Shown here one piece after another: positions 49,048 to 61,195 of a stretch of 64,000 nucleotides of DNA (positions are counted from its first letter, which is position 1; each line of letters opens with the position of its first letter). Location: assembly GCA_030247855.1 (NCBI GenBank), contig JAPDRN010000053.1, forward strand, positions 62,001 to 126,000, read 5' to 3'. Under the pieces are notes generated by a model. That model ran no database searches. It was not told where the DNA came from and saw nothing but the letters and a program-made list of their open reading frames with translations. Both the position numbers and the translations under genes were made by a program. The DNA is from Knufia peltigerae. Lineage: Eukaryota > Ascomycota > Eurotiomycetes > Chaetothyriales > Trichomeriaceae.

Positions 49048-50835
49048 ATGAGTTCTAGTTCCAGGCTCGTCAGCAATGCTGCGACACGGAGAATATTGCT
49101 TCATTGTGAGCATTTCAAATGTTGACCATGATATATTATATATTGACGTCTAACAGCATCTTCCCGCTTACCACACTCTTCTCTCTTAGCCACCAGGTCG
49201 CAATTCAGTCGCTCTCTACCATCGAAAGTCCAGGCGCTGGCCATTCTTTTGCCTCAGAGAAATTATGCCACCGATACAAGCACACATAATTCTGATGGCG
49301 GACCTCCACCGGGGTTCAATATGAATGAAGCGAAGAAGCCTTTGCCCAAGGAGGGAGACAAGACAGCGTCACCAACTCCTACCGTAGCTGAACTCAAGCA
49401 GTCCGATGAGCAGCTGAAGACACCAAAGGGCGAGGCGACTATGGTAGACAAGACCAAGGCTTTGGAGAATGCGTCGTTGACAGATTTGGCCGCTGGAAAG
49501 GCTGCTACTGAATCGACGCAATCCAGTGCTTCTGTGCCGACGAATAAAAAGGAGGATGCAAAGAAGCTGACCATTGGCCAAAAAATCAAAAAAGAGATCA
49601 TGCATTATTGGGATGGCACCAAATTGTTGGCAGCCGAAGTCAAGATCTCATCAAAGTTAGCTTTGAAGATGGCTGCTGGTTACGAACTCAGTAGGAGGGA
49701 GAACAGACAGGTGAGTCTTGCTGCATTTGACACCATGATTCAGTGGCAATGCTAACATGATTTACAGCTTCAACGGACAGTTCAAGATCTGGGTCGTCTA
49801 GTCCCATTCTCCGTTTTCGTCATTGTTCCCTTCGCCGAATTGCTGCTGCCAGTGGCACTAAAGCTCTTTCCCAACATGTTGCCGTCGACATTTGAAGGGC
49901 AGAAATCTCGCGAAGACAAGGCTGCAAGACTACGGGAAACGCGCAAGGGCGTTTCTTCGTTCCTCAGAAATACACTTCGAGAGACCGGCCTGCCAGTCTC
50001 AGCCGTCAATGCTAAAAAGGAGGAATTCACGGAATTCTTCCGGAAGGTCCGGGCTACTGGAGAATCTCCTTCGCGAGAGGACGTGATCAAAGTTTGCAAG
50101 ACTTTCAAAGATGATTTGACGCTAGACAATCTTTCCCGGCCTCAGCTGGTGGGCATGTGCAAATACATGAATCTGAACACGTTTGGCACAGATGCCATGC
50201 TGCGGTATCAGATTCGTCACCGCATGAGACAGATCAAACGAGATGACAAGGCCATTTCTTTCGAAGGAGTCGACTCGCTATCCGTGCCAGAATTGCAAAT
50301 GGCGTGCGCCTCCCGAGGTTTGCGGACACACGGCATGTCGCCCGGTCGGCTGCGAGAAGATCTTCAGATGTGGCTTGATCTCCGTTTGAAATACAACATT
50401 CCGTCCACTTTGCTGGTGCTCAGCAATGCATATATGTATGCTTCGGGCAAGGACAGCGCAATCGACTCTCAAATCGACGCCTTGCAGGCTGTGCTCAGTA
50501 GCATTCCAGAGGAGTTGTTCCACGAAATTGAACTTGAAGTACACAACGCAGAAGGTGCCGCCACCAACAAACAGCGTCTCGAAGTGCTGAAGGAGCAACA
50601 AGAACTCATTGAGGAAGAGAATGAACAGGCTGAATCCACCAAGACGGAAGACGACAAATCTGCTAGTAAGGGTGTCAAAGATGACAAGGATATTGATGAG
50701 AAACCTAAGCCCAAGGCTGACGCCGAGGCCAAGGATCCCACTCCAGCAGCAGAAGCCCACGAGGCGGAGAATGATGCATCAGAGCAAGGCAAACAAGAGC
50801 CAGTGAGAAAAGAAGCAGAGGTCAAGAAGGATTGA
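49048..50835 (+). CDS. MDM38: LETM1/Mdm38 mitochondrial inner-membrane protein
   Basis: Three exons (49048-49105, 49190-49710, 49768-50835) give about 548 residues. The N-terminus (MSSSSRLVSNAATRRILLHS then TRSQFSRSLP) is Arg/Ser-rich without acids, a mitochondrial targeting signal; the acceptor at 49189 has the better pyrimidine tract than the AG at 49156. The LETM1 core begins at ELSRRENRQLQRTVQDLGRL, with one transmembrane helix (about 204-222, PFSVFVIVPFAELLLPVALK) rich in prolines, then the ribosome-binding-like matrix domain (KFFPNML-type motif, FTEFFRKVR, LSRPQLVGMCKYM, LRYQIRHRM). The tail is a Lys/Glu coiled coil. The family acts in mitochondrial K+/H+ exchange and in insertion of mitochondrially made proteins; this is inferred here. 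Confidence 0.96.
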
Positions 50836-51313
50836 GACCCCTTTGCGCCAGATGCTTTTCATTTACAATTGTCAACACTCTTTTCTTTATGCGCGACCTT
50901 CTCGGCTCCATTTTCTTAGATAGATTTGACGAGAGTATAACATGATATGGAAGGCCTCGGAAACACTTATAGATTGGGGCGAAGAATCAACAGAGCCTGG
51001 CAAAAAGGCTGATGCTTCAATAACATCAAATCTTGGTCATTCTGTTCCCTGATTCTTCATGCACCAATTTCCATTCAGCTTGAATGACCGACAGATGTCT
51101 CCCATCTGTCTGTTATATTCCACGGCGGACATAAGCTCGTCGCTCGGACATAAGAGAGACTCGGAGTTGCCATACAAAGCACGAGCAATTTTGGACAAAC
51201 GATGCTGGAAAGAGTCCTCATGACCCATTCCGTCAGTACGCACAGTTTGTCTTCACCACCCAGGGCGGCATGATCAGAGTAAACTCCAAGCCCACTTGGA
51301 TCTGCTGCACATC
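50836..51313. other. intergenic region (LETM1 / regulator)
   Basis: 3' UTR of LETM1 and upstream region of the next gene. No gene seen. Confidence 0.5.
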
Positions 51314-52858
51314 ATGTCTGAGGCCGGCCGACAGGGCAAGACTTTCGCCTTCATCGACTCTAGCAAAGTCGACCGCCTCTCACAAAGATTAGTGCGCAGT
51401 CATGCGATGAAGGGTAAGAATGCAGGGAAAAGGCATCATCGGCGATCGAGACTGGACTTGAACCGACACCAGCTGATTGCAAAGACGCTCTCGTACAACT
51501 CTGGCTCAGTCACACTCAACCACTGGCCTGCACCGTCGCATTCGGTGTCATTTCCGATCAAGACTACATTACAGAGCCGGGACACCATCAACAAATGTAA
51601 GGCTCCTCCAACATTGTGTGAGCTTGATACTCATGCCGACGTTGATGCATAGTCTTCGCGTACGTCACAGAAGCCTTGCTTCCTCCACAGATATGTTGCT
51701 CGTTGGATAAAGTCACCTCCTTCTGGTGGCGTTTCCTGTTTGCCGATCAAACAGGTAAACCTCGACGATAGCATTTCGTCGGAGGTTCAAATGTGCTGAC
51801 AGTCTTCAGCACACCACTGTACTCTGGCTCTTCTGGCCACGCTCAATGACTTCTTCTTTGGCAGTATAATCGTGTCACACGAAGCCCTCTACCACCTTAC
51901 TCGAGCAGTCAGCTTGGTCAACGAGGATCTCAAAACTACGAAAGCCTTATCGAGCTCCACGCTTACAGTGGTCAACTTCCTGGTCGTGCATGAGATAGTT
52001 CGGGAGTCTAAAATTGAAGCGGAAATCCACTTGGAAGGACTTCGGAAAATGGTCAGTCTGCGTGGAGGCTTGGCCAACCTCGAGGCAAGTGAAGATGCTC
52101 TGCTGGTTTTGAAATTCTGCAGGTAAGTCGCGTCAATGTCTCGTATTGAAGGATCGTTTGATACTCATCGAATTACTACTCGTAGGACCGATCTCGATTG
52201 TGCTCTCAGTTATGGAACGACACCGTGTTTCTATCGAGACCGCATGTCGGACGTAGTATGGTATTTGGCCGCGCAGGGCTTCCCAATCAGTCAACCCTCC
52301 ATTGACTCAAATCCATGGTTCAATGAATTGAGTATTACTCTCCAGCAGCTAGTCATCGAAGTTACATGCATCGGACACTCGTTCAACATGGGGTACAAAT
52401 TGGATCCGTACATGTTTCAAGAATTCATCGTCTCACTCGGATATCGCCTCGTTCGTTTTCATCCCATAGGCGGTCCCGAGCCTCAACTTGAGAATAAGGT
52501 GGACCGGGCCTGCCATATTGGACTTATCGTTTTCCTGACGACTCTGTTCTTACGCCGTGGTGATCGATGCTTCATGAGATACGAACCTGTTGCACAACAG
52601 CTCAAAAGCGTCATCGAAACAGGCTTGGAGGCGGGGTATAGCGATCTGACGTTATGGCTTCTTTTCATCGGCGGTGTATCGGTGCTTGGAAACCTGGACT
52701 CAGCGTGGCTGAAGATGAGGATAGTTCAGGCAGCTCGATTACTCAAGGTGACCAGCTGGAAGGATGCCCAATCATGTCTGGTTCGATTCCCCTGGATCAA
52801 CTTGCTTCACAACGAAGCGGGAGAAGCCTTCTGGAAACAGCAAGAAGAGTTCCCGTAG
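51314..52858 (+). CDS. fungal regulator-like protein without visible zinc cluster
   Basis: Four exons (51314-51596, 51653-51754, 51810-52122, 52186-52858) give about 456 residues. The N-terminus reads FAFIDSSKVD...RLVRSHAMKGKNAGKRHHRR, the basic RSHxMKxKNxGK motif found in a large fungal family often labelled tachykinin-like or fungal-specific transcription factor domain proteins. The splices at 51597/51653 and 51755/51810 create KFFAYVTEALLPPQ and FWWRFLFADQTAHHCTLALL, family landmarks that confirm the model. Then come EIHLEGLRKMVSLRGGL and a helical C-terminus with LWLLFIGGVSVLG. No CX2CX6C cluster is present, so direct DNA binding is unproven. Regulation of a nearby or secondary process is only a guess. 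Confidence 0.8.
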
Positions 52859-53547
52859 CTTAGCGACGGTCCTGAGGCCAAGCAAAAGTGTCCTCCAAGC
52901 CGAGGTGGAATCAAAGGTGTTCCCAGCCGAGCGAGCCCTCAAAGCATGGAGATACCATCACGATCTCTGACGAGCCATCATATCCGTGCCCAAGCATTGC
53001 CATCTGTACGGAGTGCTATGAGCCAGTACTTCCCTCAAACCCACCGCACTAGCAACCACAGCCAATGAGAGAAGATTTTCCTAATTAGGAAAGGAACCAC
53101 ATGGTGCATCAAACCAGGCACGATGTGGATAATGGAATCATGTTCCAATCTTCATTTGGACCGCTTTGGCAAAACAAGAAAAAGCACATGTCGTGTGCAT
53201 CGGACTTGAAGAACTATATCCGTGTCGACGGCGACGGCCAACCACGACTTAGGCAAGTAATATCTCCCTGAGTCCGATGACAGTACTACTCGATTGGGGG
53301 CTGTGGTAGGATGACTTGTTCCAGGAGAAGTCCCACGTACAAATGACCTTCTGCCCAAGAAAGTTATAAATGGAAGTGATACTCTCGCCCAAGGATACCA
53401 AGAGCCTTGAATCGACACGACAACTACACCCACAACCACACAAGCTCTCTCGTCTCCGTTAAAAAACGTCTCGACGTAGCTCCCACCCACCTTCCGAACT
53501 TCAACCCTTTCTACACCTTGAGGAAACATCAATAAGCATCAATAAAA
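52859..53547. other. intergenic region with AKR promoter
   Basis: Includes one TACGGAGTG motif (53006) and a TATAAA at 53365-53370, 178 nt before the aldo/keto reductase ATG. No gene seen. Confidence 0.5.
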
Positions 53548-54690
53548 ATGCCTGAACTGGTAGGAAAGAAGATTGGTGCGACAGGTTTTGGTCTCATGGG
53601 TACGTTGTCGGCACCACATCACATCACATACTCGTCCTTGTCTCCGCGCATCGCTTGCATGCATTGTCTTGTTATGCTCTTCCCGCACACAGACACGCAC
53701 CATGCACCCGCGACTGACTGACCCGACCATCACACCATAGGCCTCCCAGCGCGCACCCCTCCCCTCCCCGAGTCCCAAATCTTCGAAACGCTCCGGGCGA
53801 CGCTCGAGACGGGCTGCAACTTTTGGAACGCCGGCGAGTTCTACGGCACCCCCGAGCGCAACACCCAGACCATGATGGCGTCGTACTTTCGCAAGTACCC
53901 CGAAGACGCCGCGAAGGTGGTGCTGAGCGTCAAGGGCGCCTTCGTCTGGGGCGCCATGGTGGGCGACGGTCGACCCGAGGCGATCAAGGCCAGCGTCGAC
54001 AAGATCCTCCACGACCTCGCCGGGACCAAAAGCATCGACATCTTCGAAATGGCCCGGGTCGACCCCACGACCCCGCTGGAGGTCTCCCTCGAGTACCTCG
54101 AGGAAGAGTACGTCAAGAAGGGGGTGATAAAGGGGATCGCGCTGAGCGAGGTCTCGGCCGCGACCATCCGCAGGGCCGCCAGCATCACCACGGTCGTCGC
54201 CGTCGAGGTCGAGCTGAGTCTCTGGTCGACGCACGTCCTCCACAACGGCGTCGCCGCGGCGTGCGCCGACCTGAACATCCCTCTGGTGGCCTACTCCCCC
54301 CTGGGTCAGGGGACGTTGACCGGCCGCATCAAGTCGGTGGACGACGACCTCGGCCCCGACGACCCCAGGCGCACCCTCTACCCTCGCTTCCAACCCGAGA
54401 CGTGGCAGGTCAACCTCCGGCTCGTGAACCAAGTCGAGGCGCTCGCGGAGCGCAAGGGGTGCACCCCGGCCCAGCTGGCCCTCGCCTGGGTCCGCGGTCT
54501 CGCGGGCAAGCCGGGCATGCCGGACGTCGTCGTCCCCATCCCGGGGTCGACGACGGCCGGCCGCGTGCGCGAGAACGCCGTGGACGAAATCGTCCTGACC
54601 CCCGACGAGATGGCGGCCATCGACGACATTCTGGCAAATTTTACCGTCGTGGGACGTCGGTACCCTGATAACATCCCCATCGATGGGTAA
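53548..54690 (+). CDS. aldo/keto reductase, pyridoxal reductase type
   Basis: Two exons (53548-53599, 53741-54690; 141-nt intron) give 333 residues, the normal AKR length. The intron splits the opening KIGATGFGLMG/LPARTPP, the first strand of the TIM barrel. The usual catalytic Asp position is Asn in CNFWNAGEFYG (the Tyr is kept), the Lys is in VVLSVKGA, and the usual His position reads Arg in FEMARVDP. These substitutions are those of the S. pombe Plr1-like (AKR8) branch, which reduces pyridoxal to pyridoxine with NADPH. Cofactor-binding VVPIPGSTTAGRVRENA lies near the C-terminus. Activity is inferred from the branch. The second exon is strikingly rich in G/C-ending codons compared with SMC1 next door. 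Confidence 0.92.
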
Positions 54691-55155
54691 AAACCTCCCC
54701 GCTGAACCAGAATTCAGGTAGTGGCATATCTATGTTAGACCTACCTCAAGTAGCTGTGGTGGCACATGACAAAAGAACAAACGAAACTCTGATGACAAAA
54801 TCCAAAACAAAAACCGAATCTAGTTTGACAATTTCGACTATAGCTAACTAACTCTGTCAACGTAATCTTATCCGTGGGGTTTCAGAAGGAACATCGCGGC
54901 AAAAGGCAAGACAGCGTCCTATTGTTGAGAAAAGTAAAACAAAGTGTAGCCTGAATCGAATCTTTTGTACACAAGTACACAATCTTTCCAATGTTACTAC
55001 AAGACTCGTGTGTTGTATTCATATGAGAACGCTCATCATTAATCTCACTTGCAGTCGTCGAGCTCGTGGTTACCTGTCACATCGTATCTCCTCCATTTCA
55101 ACCATGTCATTTCGTCGGACATTACCGAGCATGTCCTTTCGTCTTAAAGTCGCAC
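54691..55155. other. convergent intergenic region (AKR / SMC1)
   Basis: AT-rich 3' UTR sequence of two convergent genes. No gene seen. Confidence 0.5.
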
Positions 55156-58100
55156 TCACGAATACTTGCGCAGCTGTAGGTCATGTCAGTCATATCATCA
55201 AAGCCTCTCGGTCGGCAATTTGGGGAATAGCAACGTACGTCAAGCGTCAAGGTTTTCGAGCTGTTGGCACCCTGGTCTCTGTACACACCTACGAGCGCTT
55301 CACTGCCTTGGAAGAAACCAGTCTTTAGACTGATGACAATAAATTGCATTCCAGGTCCCTGAACAGTCAACATTAGTACGTCCTCACTTCCCAAAAAAAC
55401 TCAACGTCACAACTTACAGCATGATTCCGTACGTAATTGACCAGCTTGCCGACGTTGGCATTGTCCAGTGCGGCATCAACTTCATCCAGAACAAAAAAGG
55501 GACTCGGTTGGTAGCTGTGAATCGCAAACAAAAGTGCAAGAGCAGCCATGGTCTTTTCTCCACCAGACAAATGTTCCATGTCTCGGAATCTCTTCGTTGG
55601 TGGCATAGTATGATAGTTGACTCCAGCAAGATATGGTTCGTCTTCATCAGCTGTGAGATATGCTCGACCACCAGCTGGGAACTCATCAGACTTGGTCAGG
55701 TTGGAGTAAATGGGTTCGATCTGTTCCGAGATATGCGAGAATGCTTTGTGGAACAATTCATTGCGCTTTTGCATGGTGTCCTCGAATTGGGCCTTGGTCT
55801 CCCGATAGTTGGTGCGCGATTCTTCGTATTCTTGTTCCGTGTCACGAGCACGGGCTTCGACAGTAGCCAAACGTTGTGCCGCATGGGCATTGGGTTGCAT
55901 TTTATCCAACGCAGCATTCAACTTGGCAATGTCGTCAAGTAATTTCGATTCCATTGCCTCATTGTCTTCCTCCTTCAGGTCATCATCGAGAACATCAAAA
56001 TCTGGGACAACACCGTAGTCCATGACGTTGTGTGCTTTGAGAGCAGCCGAAGTTGGGTCATCTTCATCCACATCCATAGCGTCTGCATCTTCTAGAGGCA
56101 GATCATTTATTGGCACGCTGTCGAGATTGGCTGAGCCGCTATCGAGAGGAATGGCGATGTTTTCGATCTTGCACCGACGCAGCAGACTATAGCGTGCGGA
56201 TGAATGACGCTGCATGTCACCTTCAAGTGCACTGATGGCTCTGAATGTGCTCTCCATTTCCTTGGATCGTTTTTGAACTTCTTGTTTCTGCTCCGCCAGC
56301 GTATCTGCTACGTCTGATAGGAGCTCTTTCTGCTGGTCCAGTTGTGCATGCAACTCGTCTAATTCATTCTTGAGGGTCTCTAGGTCGTCCTGAATGCCCT
56401 GGCGCTGTTCATTGAGCTCGTCAATGATTTCTTTGTCTCGCTGCTCTCTATCTCTCAGTGACTCGAGGCGATCGTCCGTAGCCTGAAGCCGTGACTTTTC
56501 AAAACTGAGCTGACCCTCGAGTCTTCCCTTTTGGGTTACAAATTCAAGCTTCTTCTGCGCAGCTTCTTGTTGTAGCGAGCCTTGGCGGGCTTCATAGTCT
56601 CGAATGTCGTCGAAGCCATGCCGTTGGCAGAAATCGGCAAAGACTTCATTCTCAACATTATTGACAGACTCTTGATAGTCGGAGATATCCTCGTCAATCT
56701 TTTCGAGCTTTCGTTGTTCAGCCTGCATCTTCGGGCGCTCGTCGTTGAGCTGTTGCTTCACATGATCGACTTCTCTCTTCTTGCTCTGCAAATTTTTAGT
56801 CAGGGCATCAAGTTCTTCCTTAGCAAAGCGGAGTCGGCCCTCCAGGCCACTGAGTTCAGTCTGAAGGGTCTGTTCCTCCGCAACACGACTTCGTTCTTGT
56901 GGCAATGCTGCAAATTCGTCCATTAGTTTATCCTTGAGTTTGTTGAGTCTCTCAACTTCGGCATCGTCCCATCTGCGGGTGTTTTGTTCTCTGCCTCGAC
57001 CGCCCGTCATGAGACCTCCCTTGTGAATTACACTGCCATCTAGGGTGACAGCTTTAGCATCGACGTGGCGGGCGTAGCATAGCTCCTTGGCGATGTTCAG
57101 GTCATCACAAACGATAGCATTGCCGCAGGCGAAGGAAATGGCACGAGCGACCGACTGATCATAGTCGACTGTCTCGATAGCAGGTCGCATACCGCGATGC
57201 ATACCTTTCAAGTTAGAGTTGAGCGCCTTGACCTGAATCGTGTCCAATGGAATAAACGTGGCTTGTCCTGATCGATGATCCCGGAGGTACTCGATACATT
57301 GTTTCGCGGTGGCCTCAGTGTCAACCACAACGGCATCAAAATGTCGACCGAGAACAGTGCTGACAGCCTCTTGGTACTTCTTCTGCTTTGGTTTACAGAG
57401 CTCGTGTACACGGCCTTTGACGCCAGGATATGTGCGCTTGAGCATGGCAATCGTCTCCTTCATTCGCAACTCCTTTTCGCTTGTTCGGCGGCCGTCGTCA
57501 GCTTCGAGAAGCTTCCGAGCAACTTCTGCCAACTTTTCGTCAAGCTCCGTTCGAGTACGTGCAGCCTGTAGTCGTCTTGAAGTCGCAGCGTGAAGTTCTT
57601 TCTTCTTTGCATCTATCTCAGATTGTGTGGATGCCACCACTTCTTTCACAGTGTCTCTGCGCTCACTGAAGGCTTTGTATTCGTTGTCGAGAGACTGGAG
57701 TCGGTACTCGGTGCTGTTCACACTGTTCCTGAGGTTGTTGTACGTTGCTTCTATGGGAGCCCTTTCACTTTTGAGTCGCTCAACTCTGCTGAGATCGGCC
57801 GACGCACGCTTGTTGAGCTCCTCTCGAAGTCGCGTATATTGTTGAAGGTCGGCATCACTCAGCTGTCCACCTAGGCGACTTGCATTCTGCTCCCATTGTT
57901 TCTGCCACTGCGCTTGCGCCTTCTTGACCCTGGCTAGATCTTTCTCTAGTTGTGCGACCGTCTCTGCCTGCGCGTTCCGTTCTCTCTGGATAGAGTTGAC
58001 ACGATTGGCGTATTTCGTGAGTTGATTGTTCGATACCGAGATCTGCTCATCAATGGGCACAAGAGATGAGCTTTTGTCCTCAATTTCCTTTTCCTTGGAC

Positions 58101-59050
58101 TTGATCGCCTTCTCTACCTTGCCGACACTACGAGCCGCGTAGGCGTGATCTTTCTTTGCCGCCTCCAGCTTACGCTCATATTTTTCAATGCCTCGTCGAA
58201 AATCTTTCAGCTCGCTTTGGTGTTTCTGAATTTCGGCACTTGACTCTTCAATCTGCCGTTGAAGATGATATAGTTTCCACAGGACGTGAGTCACAATTGC
58301 CTCATCACGCTCAGAAGCCTTTTTCTGAAAATTGTCTGCCTCTCTCTTCTGCTCTTGGTATTGCCTGATCTCAGAGTTGATGCCACGACGACGGTTCAGT
58401 TGGAAGGCCTGTTGCTCCGCGGCTTCATCTAATTCGGCTTTGAGTTTATCATAGTCTGCTTTGTACTCAAGACTGCCGGACACTTGCTCGATTAATTTTG
58501 TCAGGTCTTGAGGTTTTTGAATCGCTATGGCTTCAACGTCACCCTGGAAGACTAAGAAGTTGCGCGCCTTGATCAGGATGTTCTCTTCTTCCAATGCCTC
58601 ATTGTACTGTTGCGCTGTCACCACCTCGCCGTTCAGCCGGTACTCGGAGACTCCTTGATTGGTGATTGTACGTTTCCACTTTTGTTCGATACCAGCATCA
58701 TCTTCATAGACAGCCATTACCCATGCGGCTTTGGGGTCATTGCGACCCTGAGTGCCATTTGCCTGGCTCGCATCCTCATCGTCATGCTCTTGGATACCAT
58801 TTGCCTCTTGTTCGCCGTTTGCCGTAGATTTTTGCAGGACTCGGCCTCGGTAAACGAGTTCTCTCAGGTGGGTCGATCGCAAGTGGGAGGACTTTATACC
58901 GAGCACGAAAGATATCGCATCCATAGAGTTTGACTTTCCTGAGCCGTTTGGGCCAATGATTGAGGTGAAGTATGCATCGCCAAAGAGGAGAACATGGTGG
59001 CCTTTATACGACTTGAAATTGAAAAGCTCCAGCCTCATTAGTTTGCCCAT
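55156..59050 (-). CDS. SMC1: cohesin ATPase subunit SMC1
   Basis: Three minus-strand exons (59050-55418, 55358-55239, 55173-55156) give 1256 residues, matching SMC1. Walker A GPNGSGKSN is at about 33-41. Two long coiled coils flank the hinge (about 520-680), which holds YQEAVSTVLGRHFDAVVVDT and the MTGGRGREQNTRRWDD loop. The C-terminal head has the signature LSGGEKTMAALALLFAIHSY (about 1161) and Walker B FFVLDEVDAALDNAN (about 1185-1199, catalytic Glu about 1190). The two last small exons add GPGMQFIVISLKTGFFQGSE and a final LRKYS; without them the protein would end wrongly in intron sequence. SMC1 pairs with SMC3 and the kleisin Rad21/Scc1 in the ring that holds sister chromatids together and shapes loops in the nucleus. 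Both introns (59 and 65 nt) sit at the 3' end. Confidence 0.98.
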
Positions 59051-59707
59051 GATGGCGTGAAGGGTGTCGGAGGATGCGGGAGAGGAAGGAAAGGGAATTG
59101 AGGCAGCCTTATGGCTTTTGCGCGAGCATCAACACGACCTTGTTCAAGCGATGGTACAATCTTGATGGTGTGTGCTGCTTGTTCTCGAGAAATGTCGACT
59201 CGTTCCTGTCTGGCCGCTGAATTGATTGATCGCAGACGCGGCGCGAAAGCGCGTTGTTGGGTCCTCGCCGCACTTTCCCCATTCGGTAAGTACAATTAAC
59301 TATTCTAAGTACACCCCACCATACGATTACGAGCAGGACGAGGATAAGGTATATCATGATACAGAAAATGTGATTCTGTACACCTATAGGTTCTGTTTTT
59401 TATGAAGGATGACCTCTTAGCGGAGGATTTCGAGTTTGAATCTTAGCGAACTTGTCTTACCCGCAAGCGCCTGAGGAATGTCACATCTAGCCTAGCATAG
59501 TCATCAATAGTCTGCTACCCACGCGCTGCTAGCGAGGCTGTCCTCCTCTTTCACTACTCTTGCGTGCGAATAACCATTCACTTGCTGGTCAGTGAGACCA
59601 TTGATTTGCGTATTGAAACGCATTTGTGGTGTCACTCGTGAATCGTTTCCTCTCGAGTCAGGCAACGCATTCACCGCAAGGCTTTTTAATCGATGTTGGC
59701 ACTCTAG
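59051..59707. other. divergent upstream region (SMC1 / Cys-rich gene)
   Basis: Holds the SMC1 promoter. No gene or motif was assigned. Confidence 0.45.
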
Positions 59708-60481
59708 ATGCAGTCGAGTGCTGAGATAGGTTCATTCTTCTTCACCTATTTTGCTCTCCTGTTCGTTGTCTCAGGTACAGACCAATGTGTACGTGCAGAA
59801 ATAGAGTGTTCCGAGCCATTCCGACTAACAATCTTCAATAGCGAGATACCCCGTTGGACATCCAGCTGGGTACCCTGTTCCCGAGGGACTATGGTGCCAA
59901 CCGTGCTGGTCCGAGTTGTGAGTCTTCCGCATGGCTCAGGAGAAAAACGTATATGGTTGACGCATCACAGTGCTTTCCGTGGATTTGACGGTCCTTCCTC
60001 TGCCCCTGACTCCATGCCGAATCCTTCCTCTTTACCTTGTAACTGGTGCCGGTCGAAGGCGTGCTCTCTCTGTGCCCGCGTGTGGCCTGGCGCTGGGTGT
60101 TTGGCAGTATGTGATAGTCACAGCCATACAGAAGAGTTCTAATAGTTAAGATAGGTCCCAATCAATCTACAGGCAGGTTGTCGGGCGTTACAGATTCTCA
60201 TCATGAGGGCACTGATGGCGGCTAATTGTGTTGGATCGGCTGTACCGACTGATCAAGTGTAAAAGTCCTTCCCGATTAGGTGAATAGCATTGCTAACATC
60301 GAATAGCAACTGGCTCAAAGCCCAAGCAAGTGACCTTGAGCCGAGATTTCGAAAGGCCAATCGTGCTTGTCGCGTTGGCGGCACTACCAGTGTCTCCGAC
60401 CTTGGAGAGGTCTGGCAGATGCCAGATGTACCAGAGGATATCTTTCCCCGGGATGTGACGAGCAGGACGATTTTGGAATAG
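59708..60481 (+). CDS. small Cys-rich multi-exon protein, unrecognised
   Basis: A spliced model of five exons (59708-59729, 59842-59917, 59971-60106, 60173-60258, 60307-60481) stays in frame for about 164 residues. It reads MQSSAEI, then RYPVGHPAGYPVPEGLWCQP with the pair WCQPCW, then CNWCRSKACSLC, a helical LQILIMRALMAANCVG and an acidic end PDVPEDIFPRD. Four of the five acceptors lie near good branch points or pyrimidine tracts. The first donor (gttcat) is weak, and an optional 12-nt microexon (59775-59786) would add four residues without changing the frame. The CX2C pairs suggest metal binding, but no known finger type fits. No family is recognised. Five consistent phases argue against chance, but no single exon is long. 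Confidence 0.5.
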
Positions 60482-61195
60482 TTTGGATGAAATAGCCTGG
60501 AATGGCCACCAAGAAACAACAATAACACGAAATTGATGACACAGAGTTGTTACTCGATATGAATCCATCGGTCAGAGAGTGCGAGTACGGTGATCAAGGA
60601 ACTGAATGACATGAACCTCCTTGCGGAATTCATATTTGATCAGAACCAATTGCTGAAGACGACATCATGTTGTTGGTATGCCACGCACGTACTGGAACGG
60701 AAGTTGGTCTCACTGCATCCCTTGACCAGAAATACTTGACAGCAAAAACAAAGTAACGACGAAGCTTCTGGGGAGGGAAATAAAGTATTGATAGTCTAGT
60801 CCCTGATAGGAATAGTCTATTGCTGACTCATATGACGTTGTGGACAGTTTTCTCCTGTCTTGTAGCGTGTCCGGTCATTTCATTTTGTCCAGTGGCTTTG
60901 CTCGTTGATGGCACGCTCTGCCTCGAATGCCCTGTCAACGTGTATCGCTTCTTATCGTAGAACGAACACGAGAATGTGATTGCGTGCAGCAAGGATGAAC
61001 CCGAGTGTCATCTGCACGCGCCAGAAATTATCCCACTTCGTCTACGAGCACGAGGGCTTTTGATCCGAGTTGAATCCGCCGATTCCGCGTTACAGGCTTC
61101 GCCTAATCAAAGAACCACAAATACTCGAACACACGACTTTGCACGAAAGCATTCGCCTCCCGGTCTCCCATACCAACCTGACCGAGTTGTTAAAA
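60482..61195. other. intergenic region before GPC1
   Basis: 3' flank of the Cys-rich gene and promoter/leader of the acyltransferase. The leader is open in frame back to a TTG at 61070 but has no earlier ATG. No gene seen. Confidence 0.5.

Noticed and set aside
53539..54432. 297-codon minus-strand frame over the aldo/keto reductase (and a 281-codon shifted + frame)
   Set aside because: Both are shadows of the very GC-rich real exon; the sense frame has clear AKR motifs and the shadows do not.
53741..54690. Horizontal transfer of the AKR gene on the basis of high GC
   Set aside because: Gpc1 in the same window is similarly GC-rich and the AKR has a fungal-type intron, so composition alone is not evidence of transfer.
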